Below, piece by piece: positions 29,369-37,489 of a DNA stretch of 64,000 nucleotides (the first letter of the stretch is position 1; each line of letters starts with the position of its first letter). The stretch spans positions 1 through 64,000 of the forward strand of contig CALEIK010000003.1 of assembly GCA_937876195.1 (NCBI GenBank). The letters are read 5' to 3'. The stretch is from an uncultured Flavobacteriales bacterium. GTDB lineage: Bacteria > Bacteroidota > Bacteroidia > Flavobacteriales_D > Crocinitomicaceae. The position numbers were made by a program, and so were the translations under genes. The notes under the pieces were generated by a model. The model saw only the letters and a program-made list of their open reading frames with translations. It was not told the origin of the DNA and searched no databases.

Positions 29369-31198
29369 GTGTCTTCTCATTCGCATATTGAACATATCCT
29401 TGATTGTATTGAACTTGAAATTCAAGAGCAAGAAAAACGTTATAAGTTAGACGAGCAGGTAGGACTGAAGCAATTGCGTGCGCTTGGAGTTGTACTTCAC
29501 CCTTTAATGATTACCCGAAAATCTTTTGGGTATGCCGACTATCCAGAGATTTCATTTCGACTTCCCTTTGTGGTGGATACGTCCGCTTTTCGAGACAATA
29601 GCGCCATTGAGTGTTTTATTGAGGGAGAAGAACCAGTGAAAGGTGTGATGATGGGTATGGAGGGACAGAAGGGAACTTTTCGTTTGTTTGCTCCTGATTT
29701 TCCAGATTGGATAGAAGATAAAGGGGTGGGAATTAAATTGGCCCCCGATCATTACACCAATGAAACGATGATCAATGCAGTAAAGCAAATTGAGGACACT
29801 CCTGAAATGCAAAAATTGTTTGATCAAATTCACGGAACAGAAACTTTTGGGCAAGTCCAAAAGGAAAATACTTCGCTTACATTTAAGAACAATGCACTGA
29901 ACCCTAGTCAGCAAAATGCGGTGGCATCAATGACAGTGAATGAAGGATTACTACTGCTTCATGGACCTCCTGGAACGGGTAAGACAACAACATTGATTGA
30001 GGGAATTCATCAATTGATTTTGCAAGGAAAGAGTGTACTCGTCACCGCACCTAGCAATACAGCAGTTGATAATATTGCAAAGGGATTGCTCGATATCGAC
30101 TTATCAATTTTGCGTGTTGGAAATAGTTTGAAAGTTGATGATGCCATTTTCCCTTTCACGCCAGAAGGCGGAATGCAAGACGCACAAGAGCAAAAGGAAA
30201 TCAAAAAACTGAAAATTCGCGCTGAAGAACTGCGAAAAATGTCGTACCAATACAAACGTCACTTCGGAAAAACAGAACGAGAACAACGCAAGTTATTGAT
30301 GCGTGAAGTGAAACGAATTCGACAAGAAATCAAAGACATTCGCAGTTATTTTGACGAGAAACTCTTCGCATCTGCGCAAGTAGTGTTGAGCACACCAATT
30401 GGATTGAAAAATTTTCTCCCGGAAGGAGCATCGTTCGATACGTTAGTCATGGATGAAGCAGGTCAAATGATAGAACCGTTGGCGTGGGTAATATTTCCAT
30501 TTGCGAAGTCGTGGGTGCTCGCTGGAGATCCATTTCAGTTGCCACCGACCGTTCTATCGGATCGAGCTGTTCAGAAGGGATTCAATACTTCAATTCTGGA
30601 ATATGGATTTAAACATTGTCTCAACAGTTCTTTTTTGGATACACAATACCGAATGCGCAAATCCATTGCCGATTTTTCAAGCATTTATTTTTACAAGGGA
30701 CAGTTAAAGACACCTGATGCTCAAGCGAATATGAGCGAGCACATCATTTTTTACGACACCGCGGGAACAGGATTTGATGAGCAATCAGGAAGTGACAATG
30801 TAAGTTTAATGAATGAGGGTGAATTGTCCATTGTTCAACAGCTCATGACTTCACACGGAATAGCAAACAAGGATGTGGCATTTATTTCACCGTATGCTGG
30901 ACAGGTTCAACTCGCGAAAGAGACGTTAGACAAGCAGATCCGTATCAGTACGATAGATAGTTTTCAAGGACAAGAAAAAGAAATTATTATTTTGTCACTC
31001 GTGCGTTCAAACCCTGATGCCATTATTGGATTTCTAAAGGATTACAGACGAATGAATGTCGCAATGACACGCGCAAAAGAACAACTATTTATCATTGGCG
31101 ACAGTTCAACAATTGGACAGGATCCATTCTATGCGCAATTCTTAGAATTCATGGAATCGGTGAATGGGTACAGAAGTGCTTGGGAACTTATGACTTAA
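29369..31198 (+). CDS. SF1B DNA/RNA helicase (IGHMBP2/UPF1-like)
   Basis: A 609-residue cytoplasmic helicase. Motif I is LLHGPPGTGKTTT, motif Ia LVTAPSNTAVDN, motif II VMDEAGQMIEP, motif III LAGDPFQLPPT, motif IV QYRMRKSIADFSS, and motifs V-VI are STIDSFQGQEKEI and RRMNVAMTRAKEQL. The N-terminal OB-like segment (residues about 30-150) fits the IGHMBP2 branch. I chose GTG at 29369 (VSSHSHIEH) because a full promoter overlaps the earlier in-frame TTG at 29333. Confidence 0.92.
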   Translation: MSSHSHIEHILDCIELEIQEQEKRYKLDEQVGLKQLRALGVVLHPLMITRKSFGYADYPEISFRLPFVVDTSAFRDNSAIECFIEGEEPVKGVMMGMEGQKGTFRLFAPDFPDWIEDKGVGIKLAPDHYTNETMINAVKQIEDTPEMQKLFDQIHGTETFGQVQKENTSLTFKNNALNPSQQNAVASMTVNEGLLLLHGPPGTGKTTTLIEGIHQLILQGKSVLVTAPSNTAVDNIAKGLLDIDLSILRVGNSLKVDDAIFPFTPEGGMQDAQEQKEIKKLKIRAEELRKMSYQYKRHFGKTEREQRKLLMREVKRIRQEIKDIRSYFDEKLFASAQVVLSTPIGLKNFLPEGASFDTLVMDEAGQMIEPLAWVIFPFAKSWVLAGDPFQLPPTVLSDRAVQKGFNTSILEYGFKHCLNSSFLDTQYRMRKSIADFSSIYFYKGQLKTPDAQANMSEHIIFYDTAGTGFDEQSGSDNVSLMNEGELSIVQQLMTSHGIANKDVAFISPYAGQVQLAKETLDKQIRISTIDSFQGQEKEIIILSLVRSNPDAIIGFLKDYRRMNVAMTRAKEQLFIIGDSSTIGQDPFYAQFLEFMESVNGYRSAWELMT

Positions 31199-31231
31199 TT
31201 TTATACATTTGATTCCCACTGAACTTGAATC

Positions 31232-33058
31232 ATGAAATACTACTTATTTCTTTTGTTGTTTCTACTTGGCGCTGACCTTAACGCGCAATCCGACTATTTT
31301 ATCGAGCTAGATAAGAAACTGGAACACCTCCCAGCTACGAAGAAAGTGGATACCATTTTAGCAATTCCATTTGAAGTAATTAATAGCCAGACTGTTCAAA
31401 CGATTGAAACCTGCCAGGAAGGTTTGGAAATTGCAAAGCAATTAAAAGATAATATTCGTATAGGCTTACTTTATGAAAAGATTGCCACAGCCTATTATTA
31501 CAAAGGGGATTATGACCTTACATTGCAATCTTCATTGAATGCGATAAAGTACTATGAGAAAGCAGGGGATATGGATCTCATCGGCTCAGCATATGCCAAT
31601 CTGGGCTATCAAATGAAGCGTCGCAATTTACCCCAAGCATTCATTTACATGAAGAAAGGTGTTGAATTATTAGAAGTAACTAAAGATCCAAAATTGTTGT
31701 CTTCAGCTTACAATAACTATGGTGTTCTGTTTGAAATGAATAACGATATTGACAGTGCCCTGTACTATTATTTCAAGGGATTAAAAATTGTTAGGAGCAA
31801 TGGGGATAGTTTGGGCATTCCATACAGTCTGAACAACATCGGTATGGCATATGTGTTGAAGGGGGAACTTGACAAGGCCTATAAATACCATGAAGAAGCA
31901 TTTGCCATTCGAAAGTTGCGAAACGATAAGAACGGTATTGCGGAAAACTACAAATATTTTGGTGACCTGCATTTTGAGCAAGGTGATTTCACAAAGGCCA
32001 TTGAACGATATAAACAATCCTTACAACTTTGTGAAGAAATAAAGTACACCTACCTTTCGCAAGTCGTGAGTGAACAATTGGCACTTTGCTATGAGCGCCT
32101 TGGTGATTTTAAACAATCGTTGGTTTATCGAAAAAAATTCCAAGAATACAAAGACAAATTGCTCAATGATCAAACCAATTCAACCATTGCGCAACTAGAA
32201 GTTCAGTTTGATACCGAACGAAAAGAAAATGAAATCTTAGAGCAGAATGCACGCATCAGTAGACAGGATGCTGAAGCAAAACAACGCAATTATGTGTTGA
32301 TTGGATTGTCCATAGCACTTATACTGCTCATTGTGTTAGGCGTTAATATTTACCGTCAGCAGAAATTCAAGCAAGAGCGATTATTGGAAGAAAACCGTTT
32401 GAAAGATCAGGTTGCAGCCGAGCAATTAAAGAACAAAGTCCACGAAGAACGTCTACGCATCTCTAGAGATTTACACGACAATATTGGGTCTCAATTGACT
32501 TTTTTAACCTCTTCGATGGATAACATGAAGTACATGGTCAAGGAGGACAAGATTACCAATAAATTAACGGATTTAACCACGTTCACACGGTCAACCATTT
32601 CTCAATTGCGTGATACCATCTGGGCAATGAATAAGGGAACAATTTCCATTGAAGACTTGCAAGGACGTTTGTTGAACTACATTGAAGATGCAAGGAAAAC
32701 AATGGATGATGTTGACTTTGATTTCACTAAATCAGGAAATTCTGGAGGCATTGTATTTTCAGCTACGCAAGGTGTTCATTTGTTTCGCATTGTCCAAGAA
32801 TCCATCAATAACGCATTGAAATACGCAATGCCATCTAGGATACAGGTCGAAGTAACCGAAGACAATCGTTCTATTTCAATTTCCATTCAAGACGATGGAG
32901 TGGGGTTTAATCAGCAGGAAGTGAGTTTCGGCAATGGACTGAAGAACATGGAACAGCGTGCCAAGGAAATTGGAGCTACGTTCTCATTGGTGTCAACGAA
33001 AGAAAACGGAACGCTAATTACGATTTACTTAGAAAAAGATAAGCTAAATGCCGTATAG
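31232..33058 (+). CDS. TPR-containing sensor histidine kinase (NarL-type partner)
   Basis: A 608-residue kinase. The signal peptide is residues 1-19; TPRs (about 75-310) face the periplasm; a coiled segment (315-350) and one TM helix (about 354-374) follow. The HisKA_3 block ISRDLHDNIGSQ places the phospho-His at 415. HATPase_c has the N-box ESINNALKYA and G-box GNGLKNM. It pairs with the LuxR-type regulator 47 bp downstream. Periplasmic TPR kinases of this phylum are thought to sense protein or envelope signals; the signal here is unknown. Confidence 0.93.
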   Translation: MKYYLFLLLFLLGADLNAQSDYFIELDKKLEHLPATKKVDTILAIPFEVINSQTVQTIETCQEGLEIAKQLKDNIRIGLLYEKIATAYYYKGDYDLTLQSSLNAIKYYEKAGDMDLIGSAYANLGYQMKRRNLPQAFIYMKKGVELLEVTKDPKLLSSAYNNYGVLFEMNNDIDSALYYYFKGLKIVRSNGDSLGIPYSLNNIGMAYVLKGELDKAYKYHEEAFAIRKLRNDKNGIAENYKYFGDLHFEQGDFTKAIERYKQSLQLCEEIKYTYLSQVVSEQLALCYERLGDFKQSLVYRKKFQEYKDKLLNDQTNSTIAQLEVQFDTERKENEILEQNARISRQDAEAKQRNYVLIGLSIALILLIVLGVNIYRQQKFKQERLLEENRLKDQVAAEQLKNKVHEERLRISRDLHDNIGSQLTFLTSSMDNMKYMVKEDKITNKLTDLTTFTRSTISQLRDTIWAMNKGTISIEDLQGRLLNYIEDARKTMDDVDFDFTKSGNSGGIVFSATQGVHLFRIVQESINNALKYAMPSRIQVEVTEDNRSISISIQDDGVGFNQQEVSFGNGLKNMEQRAKEIGATFSLVSTKENGTLITIYLEKDKLNAV

Positions 33059-33078
33059 TTTTAGAATTGGAACTGTCG

Positions 33079-33086
33079 TATTTTTG
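33079..33086 (+). promoter_or_regulatory. -7 box before the response regulator
   Basis: TATTTTTG, a full TAnnTTTG match in the 47-bp gap between kinase and regulator and 19 nt before the regulator ATG. It could give the regulator its own transcript besides the kinase read-through. No good -33 is seen. Confidence 0.35.
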
Positions 33087-33105
33087 TAGAAAGAAATAAG
33101 AAACC

Positions 33106-33750
33106 ATGATAAGAATAGCTGTTGCAGAGGATAATCATTTTTTGGCCAAATCAATTGTAGAAAAAATAGCGCTTTTTGAAGAGCTAAATTTTAAGTTTTT
33201 GGGAGCCAACGGTGCTGAGTTGATAGGCAAACTGGCCGAAGACAGCAACGTCGATGTTATTTTGATGGATATTCAGATGCCTGAAATGGATGGAATTCGA
33301 GCAACAGAATTGATCAAGGAAAAACACCCACAAATAAAAATCGTAATGCTCACTGTATTCGATGATGATGAAAACATCTACAATGCAATCAAGGCTGGAG
33401 CAAACGGGTACTTGTTGAAGGATATTGATCCCGAAGCTTTAGTAAAGGGAATCAAGGAAGTAATGAATGGTGGTGCAAGCATGACACCTTCAATCGCGCT
33501 AAAAGCGCTGAATCTATTGCGTAATCCTGAAAAATTGGAAGAGGAAGTGCAAGAGGAGATTTTGTTGACCAAGCGCGAACAAGATATTCTTGAGCAGATT
33601 GCCAAAGGCTTGAATTACCATCAAATTGCAGTTAATTTAATCATTAGCCCAGCAACTGTGCGAAAGCACATCGAAAACGTGTATAAGAAATTGCAAGTTC
33701 ACAACAAGGTGGAAGCAGTTCAAAAAGCACTCAAGAACAAATTACTTTAG
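33106..33750 (+). CDS. LuxR/NarL-family response regulator
   Basis: A 214-residue regulator. The receiver domain (1-120) has the acidic pair Glu8-Asp9, phospho-Asp55 in ILMDIQMPEMDG and Lys105 in LLKDI. The DNA-binding LuxR HTH is at about 154-212 (LTKREQDILEQIAKGLNYHQ, then SPATVRKHIENVYKKL). It is the partner of the TPR kinase just upstream. An 18-bp palindrome begins 15 bp after its stop and a second copy lies 2.7 kb downstream; this regulator is the closest candidate to bind them (inference). Confidence 0.95.
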   Translation: MIRIAVAEDNHFLAKSIVEKIALFEELNFKFLGANGAELIGKLAEDSNVDVILMDIQMPEMDGIRATELIKEKHPQIKIVMLTVFDDDENIYNAIKAGANGYLLKDIDPEALVKGIKEVMNGGASMTPSIALKALNLLRNPEKLEEEVQEEILLTKREQDILEQIAKGLNYHQIAVNLIISPATVRKHIENVYKKLQVHNKVEAVQKALKNKLL

Positions 33751-33764
33751 TCCATTTTAAGAAT

Positions 33765-33782
33765 ATACGTCAAATGGCGTAT
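33765..33782. promoter_or_regulatory. 18-bp palindrome, copy 1 (candidate operator)
   Basis: ATACGTCA-AA-TGGCGTAT: an 8-bp inverted repeat with one G-T-type mismatch and a 2-bp centre. Its last base is 23 bp before the -7 box TACTTTTG at 33805-33812. Copy 2 at 36503-36520 differs at one base (TGACGTAT) and stands at the same 23-bp distance from its own -7 box. It overlaps the -33 position (TTTC at 33782-33785, 19-nt spacer). Confidence 0.65.
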
Positions 33783-33804
33783 TTCAATTAATAGTATCAG
33801 TACT

Positions 33805-33812
33805 TACTTTTG
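33805..33812 (+). promoter_or_regulatory. -7 box of the candidate small RNA
   Basis: TACTTTTG matches TAnnTTTG fully. The predicted transcription start is around 33816-33819, where the outer stem of the candidate RNA begins. Confidence 0.5.
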
Positions 33813-33816
33813 AAGT

Positions 33817-33942
33817 GCCCCCTTATTAGGCGTTTTAGGAAATTTTAGTTCAATTTTTATGGTTTTCCTAACCAGAAATCTGAATGTGGGGGCATTCAGA
33901 ATCACTACAGCTCAAATGCAAGTTTGAGCTGTTTGATTTTAA
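33817..33942 (+). ncRNA. candidate structured small RNA, about 125 nt
   Basis: Between the palindrome-controlled -7 box and a terminator lies a nested structure. The outer stem is AGTGCCCCC (33814-33822) with GGGGGCATT (33888-33896), including one G-U pair. The inner stem is TTAGGAAA (33835-33842) with TTTCCTAA (33864-33871). A third, perfect 10-bp hairpin at 33907-33932 is followed by TTGATTTT. There is no convincing ORF. It could instead be an attenuator leader of the VOC gene downstream, but that gene has its own -7 box after the hairpin. I do not recognise the family. Confidence 0.5.
33907..33940 (+). terminator. intrinsic terminator of the candidate RNA
   Basis: ACAGCTCAAA (33907-33916) pairs perfectly with TTTGAGCTGT (33923-33932) around a TGCAAG loop, followed by TTGATTTT. 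The T-tract is interrupted, so efficiency may be moderate. Confidence 0.6.
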
Positions 33943-33960
33943 GCACTTTCTGAATCTTGC

Positions 33961-33968
33961 TATATTTG
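33961..33968 (+). promoter_or_regulatory. -7 box of the VOC gene
   Basis: TATATTTG, a full TAnnTTTG match, ends 11 nt before the GTG start at 33980. No clear -33 is present. Confidence 0.5.
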
Positions 33969-33979
33969 CACAAGAAATT

Positions 33980-34351
33980 GTGAAATTCAGATACGCACGA
34001 CATACAGACAATTTGGAACCACTGCGTTGGTTTTACACCGAAATTCTATATTTAGAGTTGTTGGGCGATTTTAAGTCGCATGATGGGTATGATGGTCTGT
34101 TTATTGGTCGTTCAGAAATGGATTGGCACCTTGAGTTCACTACAAACAGCCATCCTGTCCTCAAAGAATTTGATGCTGAAAGCCCATTAGTGTTTTATGT
34201 GTCCCTTGAAGAACTTGAGGTCATCAAAAAGGCCATTGAACTTCATGAAATTCTCATTCTAAATCACCCAAATCCCTACTGGAAAAAGAACAATGCTGTT
34301 TTTATAAAGGACCCAGATGGATTTCCAGTAATAATTGCAACGCACAAATAA
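33980..34351 (+). CDS. VOC-family (glyoxalase/bleomycin-resistance fold) protein
   Basis: A 123-residue single-domain protein: VKFRYARHTDNLEPLRWFYT, then LFIGRSEMDWHLEF and the C-terminal VFIKDPDGFPVII, the usual VOC strand pattern. Metal-ligand positions cannot be fixed from sequence, so the substrate is unknown. I chose GTG at 33980: the upstream in-frame ATG at 33884 would translate through the terminator hairpin and adds residues unlike the family. Confidence 0.82.
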   Translation: MKFRYARHTDNLEPLRWFYTEILYLELLGDFKSHDGYDGLFIGRSEMDWHLEFTTNSHPVLKEFDAESPLVFYVSLEELEVIKKAIELHEILILNHPNPYWKKNNAVFIKDPDGFPVIIATHK

Positions 34352-34403
34352 CTTATGCAATTAAAAGTGGTATTTTTAATCCTGTTTAAACCAATACATT
34401 GAT

Positions 34404-35087
34404 ATGGAGTCAGCACTAACAAAAGACATTATTGAATGGGATGTCGTGAATTGGGGAAAGGCGCTTCATTATTGGGAAGAACACGTTGATTTGGAAGCCA
34501 AAGAGAATATCTGCCTTGAATTAGGCGGTAGAGGGGGTGGACTTTCACTTTGGATGGCGTTGAAAAATAACAAAGTGGTCTGTTCTGATTACAAGTTCAA
34601 CGAAGAAGACGCAAAGCGATTACATCAAAAATACAATTGCATGGATGCGATTACGTATGAGGACATCGACGCGACTTCTATTCCGTACAGAAATCACTTC
34701 GATCTAATTGCCTTTAAATCAATTTTAGGCGGAATCTGTAGAAATGGTAATGACGCATTGAAAAAGAAAACCATTGATGAGATCCATGCTGCGCTGAATG
34801 AAAATGGAAAATTGGTGTTCGCTGAAAATTTGACCTCCTCCTTTTTGCATCGTTTTATGCGCAAACGATTTACGAATTGGGGTGCGACATGGAATTATTT
34901 GGATTACAATGAAATAGATGACGTGTTTTCTTCTTTCAGCAAATTGAAGTATGTAACCTATGGTTTTTTTGCTGCGTTTGGCAGATCAGAGAGGCAGCGC
35001 ACTATTCTAGGAAAATTGGACAATGGTATTGCTTGGATTGTTCCTAAAAGCAAACGATACATTGTTGTTGGAATAGCAGAAAAGTAA
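34404..35087 (+). CDS. class I SAM-dependent methyltransferase
   Basis: A 227-residue cytoplasmic protein. Motif I is ICLELGGRGGGLSLWMA (about 36-52), followed by the acidic ribose contact VVCSDYKF, a YEDIDATSIPY segment, the motif IV region FDLIAFKSILGG and the post-motif HAALNENGKLVFAEN. The Rossmann methyltransferase fold is clear; the substrate is not. It lies alone between the VOC and MOSC genes. Confidence 0.85.
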   Translation: MESALTKDIIEWDVVNWGKALHYWEEHVDLEAKENICLELGGRGGGLSLWMALKNNKVVCSDYKFNEEDAKRLHQKYNCMDAITYEDIDATSIPYRNHFDLIAFKSILGGICRNGNDALKKKTIDEIHAALNENGKLVFAENLTSSFLHRFMRKRFTNWGATWNYLDYNEIDDVFSSFSKLKYVTYGFFAAFGRSERQRTILGKLDNGIAWIVPKSKRYIVVGIAEK

Positions 35088-35107
35088 CAGATTTTTATGA
35101 TGTAGAA

Positions 35108-35557
35108 ATGGGAAAACTGATTGGCATCGCAACGCGAAAAGAGAAGAAGGCAAGGATGGATGAACATCATTCAGCAGAAATTACTTTCGAGAAAGGTGTA
35201 GCTCAGGACAGTCGCGGATTGAAGCGTAACCATCGCCAAGTCACTATACTATCTAGTGAAAGTTGGCACGCTACTTGCCAAGAGATGCGACAGGAAATAC
35301 CTTGGACAACGCGCAGAGCAAATCTATTGGTAGAAGGAGTAGAGTTAATAAACAAAACGGGAGCACTTTTGAAAATTGGAACAGCCATAGTAGAAATCAC
35401 AGGAGAATTGGAACCGTGCAAGAGAATGGATCTTCAGGTCGAAGGTCTGACCAAAGCACTTGAAAGCGATTGGCGTGGAGGTGTGACGTGTAAAATTATA
35501 AAGGAGGGTATTGTTCGTGTAAATGATCCTGTTACTTTTGTTCTGGAATCAGCTTAA
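35108..35557 (+). CDS. MOSC domain protein
   Basis: A 149-residue protein resembling the MOSC domain (molybdenum cofactor sulfurase C-terminal). It has ITFEKGVAQDSRG near residue 28, QVTILSSESW, then LLVEGVELINKTG and the hallmark EITGELEPCKRMD containing the conserved Cys. MOSC proteins bind a sulfur or Moco derivative and deliver it to enzymes. It starts 20 bp after the methyltransferase stop, so the two may be co-transcribed. Confidence 0.85.
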   Translation: MGKLIGIATRKEKKARMDEHHSAEITFEKGVAQDSRGLKRNHRQVTILSSESWHATCQEMRQEIPWTTRRANLLVEGVELINKTGALLKIGTAIVEITGELEPCKRMDLQVEGLTKALESDWRGGVTCKIIKEGIVRVNDPVTFVLESA

Positions 35558-35596
35558 AATCAATAATATAATATAGTAACCAAAAAATAAAATCAC

Positions 35597-36433
35597 ATGA
35601 AAAACAAATTCAATTTATTCCTATTACTAGGATTCACGCTGTTCGCATTCAATGGATCAGCACAAGAAGTAGAAGGCTTTGAAAAAGTACTTTATTACCC
35701 TCCAGCAGATATAGAGTCTGAAGGAATTAACGTATCTATTAAGAACGCAGTTGCACAGGCAGACCACTCAAAATTAGCATTGACAGTGGAAAACGGGTCG
35801 ACGGACTTATTGATGTATGTACCAAATGAATCTGTATTTACGTTTGCGTTTGGAGAGAACAAGGATTCAATGAAGTCCTTTATCTTGAAACCGGGAGATA
35901 AAAAAACCAAAACATTGATGGCGAAGGGAAGTGGAAATTACTTGCAAAAAGAGTATCAATTGGCGATCAGTGGACTGTATAAAATCCCAGTCAACGGTAA
36001 AGTAACAGAAGCAGAACAATTTGCATTGCCAGCGGCAAAAAATGGATTTACTGCAGGAAATTTCAAAGTACAACTGAAAAAATACTCGGCGTCGACGAAA
36101 GAAGCAAAAGCAATTTTTGAAGTAACTTATTTAGGAGATGAGATTGCCTTAATTGATCCGACCAGCCTTTCAGTGACTGCTAAAAGAAACAAATCAACAG
36201 ACGAAGTGACCTACGCAAACGACGATAAAAAATCAGAAATTGAAATTTTACGTAAGAACGAAACAGTTGAGTTTGCAGCGGTTTTTCACATTCCTGGAAA
36301 AATTGTAGACATGCAGTTTGCAACTATGAACGTGAATTGGAACGAAACATTTGTAGAAACTACTGCGCTTCCAATTGAAGCACCAGTGTTTAAACTTGAA
36401 ATGGATGACGCATCGACAAGAGCGGCAAACTAA
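35597..36433 (+). CDS. hypothetical secreted protein
   Basis: A 278-residue protein with a signal peptide ending GSAQ (22). The mature part looks like two beta-rich domains (LALTVENGSTDLLMYVPNE and FKVQLKKYSASTKEAKAIFE), possibly immunoglobulin-like. There is no lipobox, TM segment or T9SS tail, so it is probably periplasmic. I recognise no family. A strong terminator follows. Confidence 0.7.
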   Translation: MKNKFNLFLLLGFTLFAFNGSAQEVEGFEKVLYYPPADIESEGINVSIKNAVAQADHSKLALTVENGSTDLLMYVPNESVFTFAFGENKDSMKSFILKPGDKKTKTLMAKGSGNYLQKEYQLAISGLYKIPVNGKVTEAEQFALPAAKNGFTAGNFKVQLKKYSASTKEAKAIFEVTYLGDEIALIDPTSLSVTAKRNKSTDEVTYANDDKKSEIEILRKNETVEFAAVFHIPGKIVDMQFATMNVNWNETFVETTALPIEAPVFKLEMDDASTRAAN

Positions 36434-36457
36434 ATCCAAGACATATCTGAATTGATG

Positions 36458-36487
36458 AAAGGACGGAAATTTTTCCGTCCTTTTTTT
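36458..36487 (+). terminator. intrinsic terminator
   Basis: AAAGGACGGAAA (36458-36469) pairs with TTTCCGTCCTTT (36472-36483) and ends in a T-run. It terminates the hypothetical secreted protein gene. Confidence 0.85.
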
Positions 36488-36502
36488 ATGTCAATAATAA
36501 AT

Positions 36503-36550
36503 ATACGTCAAATGACGTATTGCCCAAAGCTGCTGATTTCAAGACATTTG
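36503..36550 (+). promoter_or_regulatory. 18-bp palindrome copy 2 with promoter
   Basis: ATACGTCA-AA-TGACGTAT (36503-36520) is a perfect 8-bp inverted repeat. Its last base starts a -33-like TTG (36520-36522), which is 20 nt from GACATTTG at 36543-36550 (one mismatch to TAnnTTTG). Palindrome end to -7 start is 23 bp, the same as at copy 1 (33765). It should control the lipoprotein gene starting at 36574. Confidence 0.65.
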
Positions 36551-36573
36551 TATAAATTAAAAACCAATTTATT

Positions 36574-37380
36574 ATGACTGTTAAAAAAATCTTATTTATC
36601 AATGCATTAGCTCTTCTCACGATGGGCGCATTTTCATCTTGTAAAAAAGAGGGGTGTACGGATGACACTGCTACAAATTACAATTCATCTGCAACCAGTG
36701 ATGATGGTTCTTGTATTCACGAAGAGCCTACACCTTCAGCTGGCGCACCTTCAGGTTACACGCCTACGTTCAATGGAGTATTTGCGACCTTGGTGGGAGT
36801 TAAAGCATTGTCAACAACGTCAACTCCAATCGGACCTATAGATACTGAAATTGGAACCGCAGTTGCCGTTTTTAGTGAGGATGCTGCAGCTAGCTTTATT
36901 AGCGCAGGTACTGTTTCATTGGATGGAACAAATTTAGCCGCTCAATCAAATAACTCTTATGTGTACACACCTGGAACAAGCAATCCAACAGGATTAAGTT
37001 TCGGTGGGACATTGAGTTGGTCTGGTACAGGTGCTGCATGGCCTTCTTTTAATGCAAGTACGACCGTAGGATTTCCGAATGTTACTGATATTTCTTCAGG
37101 AAACGTGACGATGTCATCGAATTACACCTTGAATTGTGGATCAGCAGTCACTGCAGACTCAATTTACTTTGCAGTGTATGGTCCAAATGGCACAGCAATG
37201 AAAGTGGTTGCCGGAGGCGCAAGTTCTTACACATTTACATCAGCAGAGTTAAGTGCGGTTGGTGCTGGTTCTGGATTTGTTCAAATCGTTGGAATCAACT
37301 ACGATCTTCAAAACATTAGCGGTAGAGATTACTACCTATTGAACGAAACAGCACGTACAAAATCAGTTACCATTAACTAA
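36574..37380 (+). CDS. lipoprotein under palindrome control
   Basis: A 268-residue protein with lipobox FSSC (Cys at 23). It then has a single cysteine-bounded unit CTDDTATNYNSSATSDDGSC (28-47), a calcium-loop-like repeat often seen in secreted Bacteroidota proteins, followed by a beta-rich domain with many Ser, Thr and Gly (about 60-268). The function is unknown; it is probably anchored to the outer membrane. It shares an 18-bp operator candidate with the small RNA 2.7 kb upstream, so its expression is likely conditional. Confidence 0.78.
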   Translation: MTVKKILFINALALLTMGAFSSCKKEGCTDDTATNYNSSATSDDGSCIHEEPTPSAGAPSGYTPTFNGVFATLVGVKALSTTSTPIGPIDTEIGTAVAVFSEDAAASFISAGTVSLDGTNLAAQSNNSYVYTPGTSNPTGLSFGGTLSWSGTGAAWPSFNASTTVGFPNVTDISSGNVTMSSNYTLNCGSAVTADSIYFAVYGPNGTAMKVVAGGASSYTFTSAELSAVGAGSGFVQIVGINYDLQNISGRDYYLLNETARTKSVTIN

Positions 37381-37426
37381 GTCAATTTCTAACCAAAATT
37401 CACTAACCTCGTTGTCATTTGGCAAC

Positions 37427-37461
37427 AAAAAAACGATAGTTCATTGGGCTATCGTTTTTCT
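37427..37461. terminator. bidirectional terminator
   Basis: AAACGATAG (37431-37439) pairs with CTATCGTTT (37449-37457), with an A-run before and T-run after. It can serve both the lipoprotein gene (plus) and the convergent aminotransferase (minus). Confidence 0.8.
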
Positions 37462-37489
37462 ATTTATCTATTTTTTCTTAAGCTTGATT

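Noticed and set aside
33884..33979. Upstream ATG extension of the VOC gene
   Set aside because: It would translate through the 10-bp terminator hairpin and the -7 box, and adds residues unlike any VOC N-terminus. GTG at 33980 is preferred.
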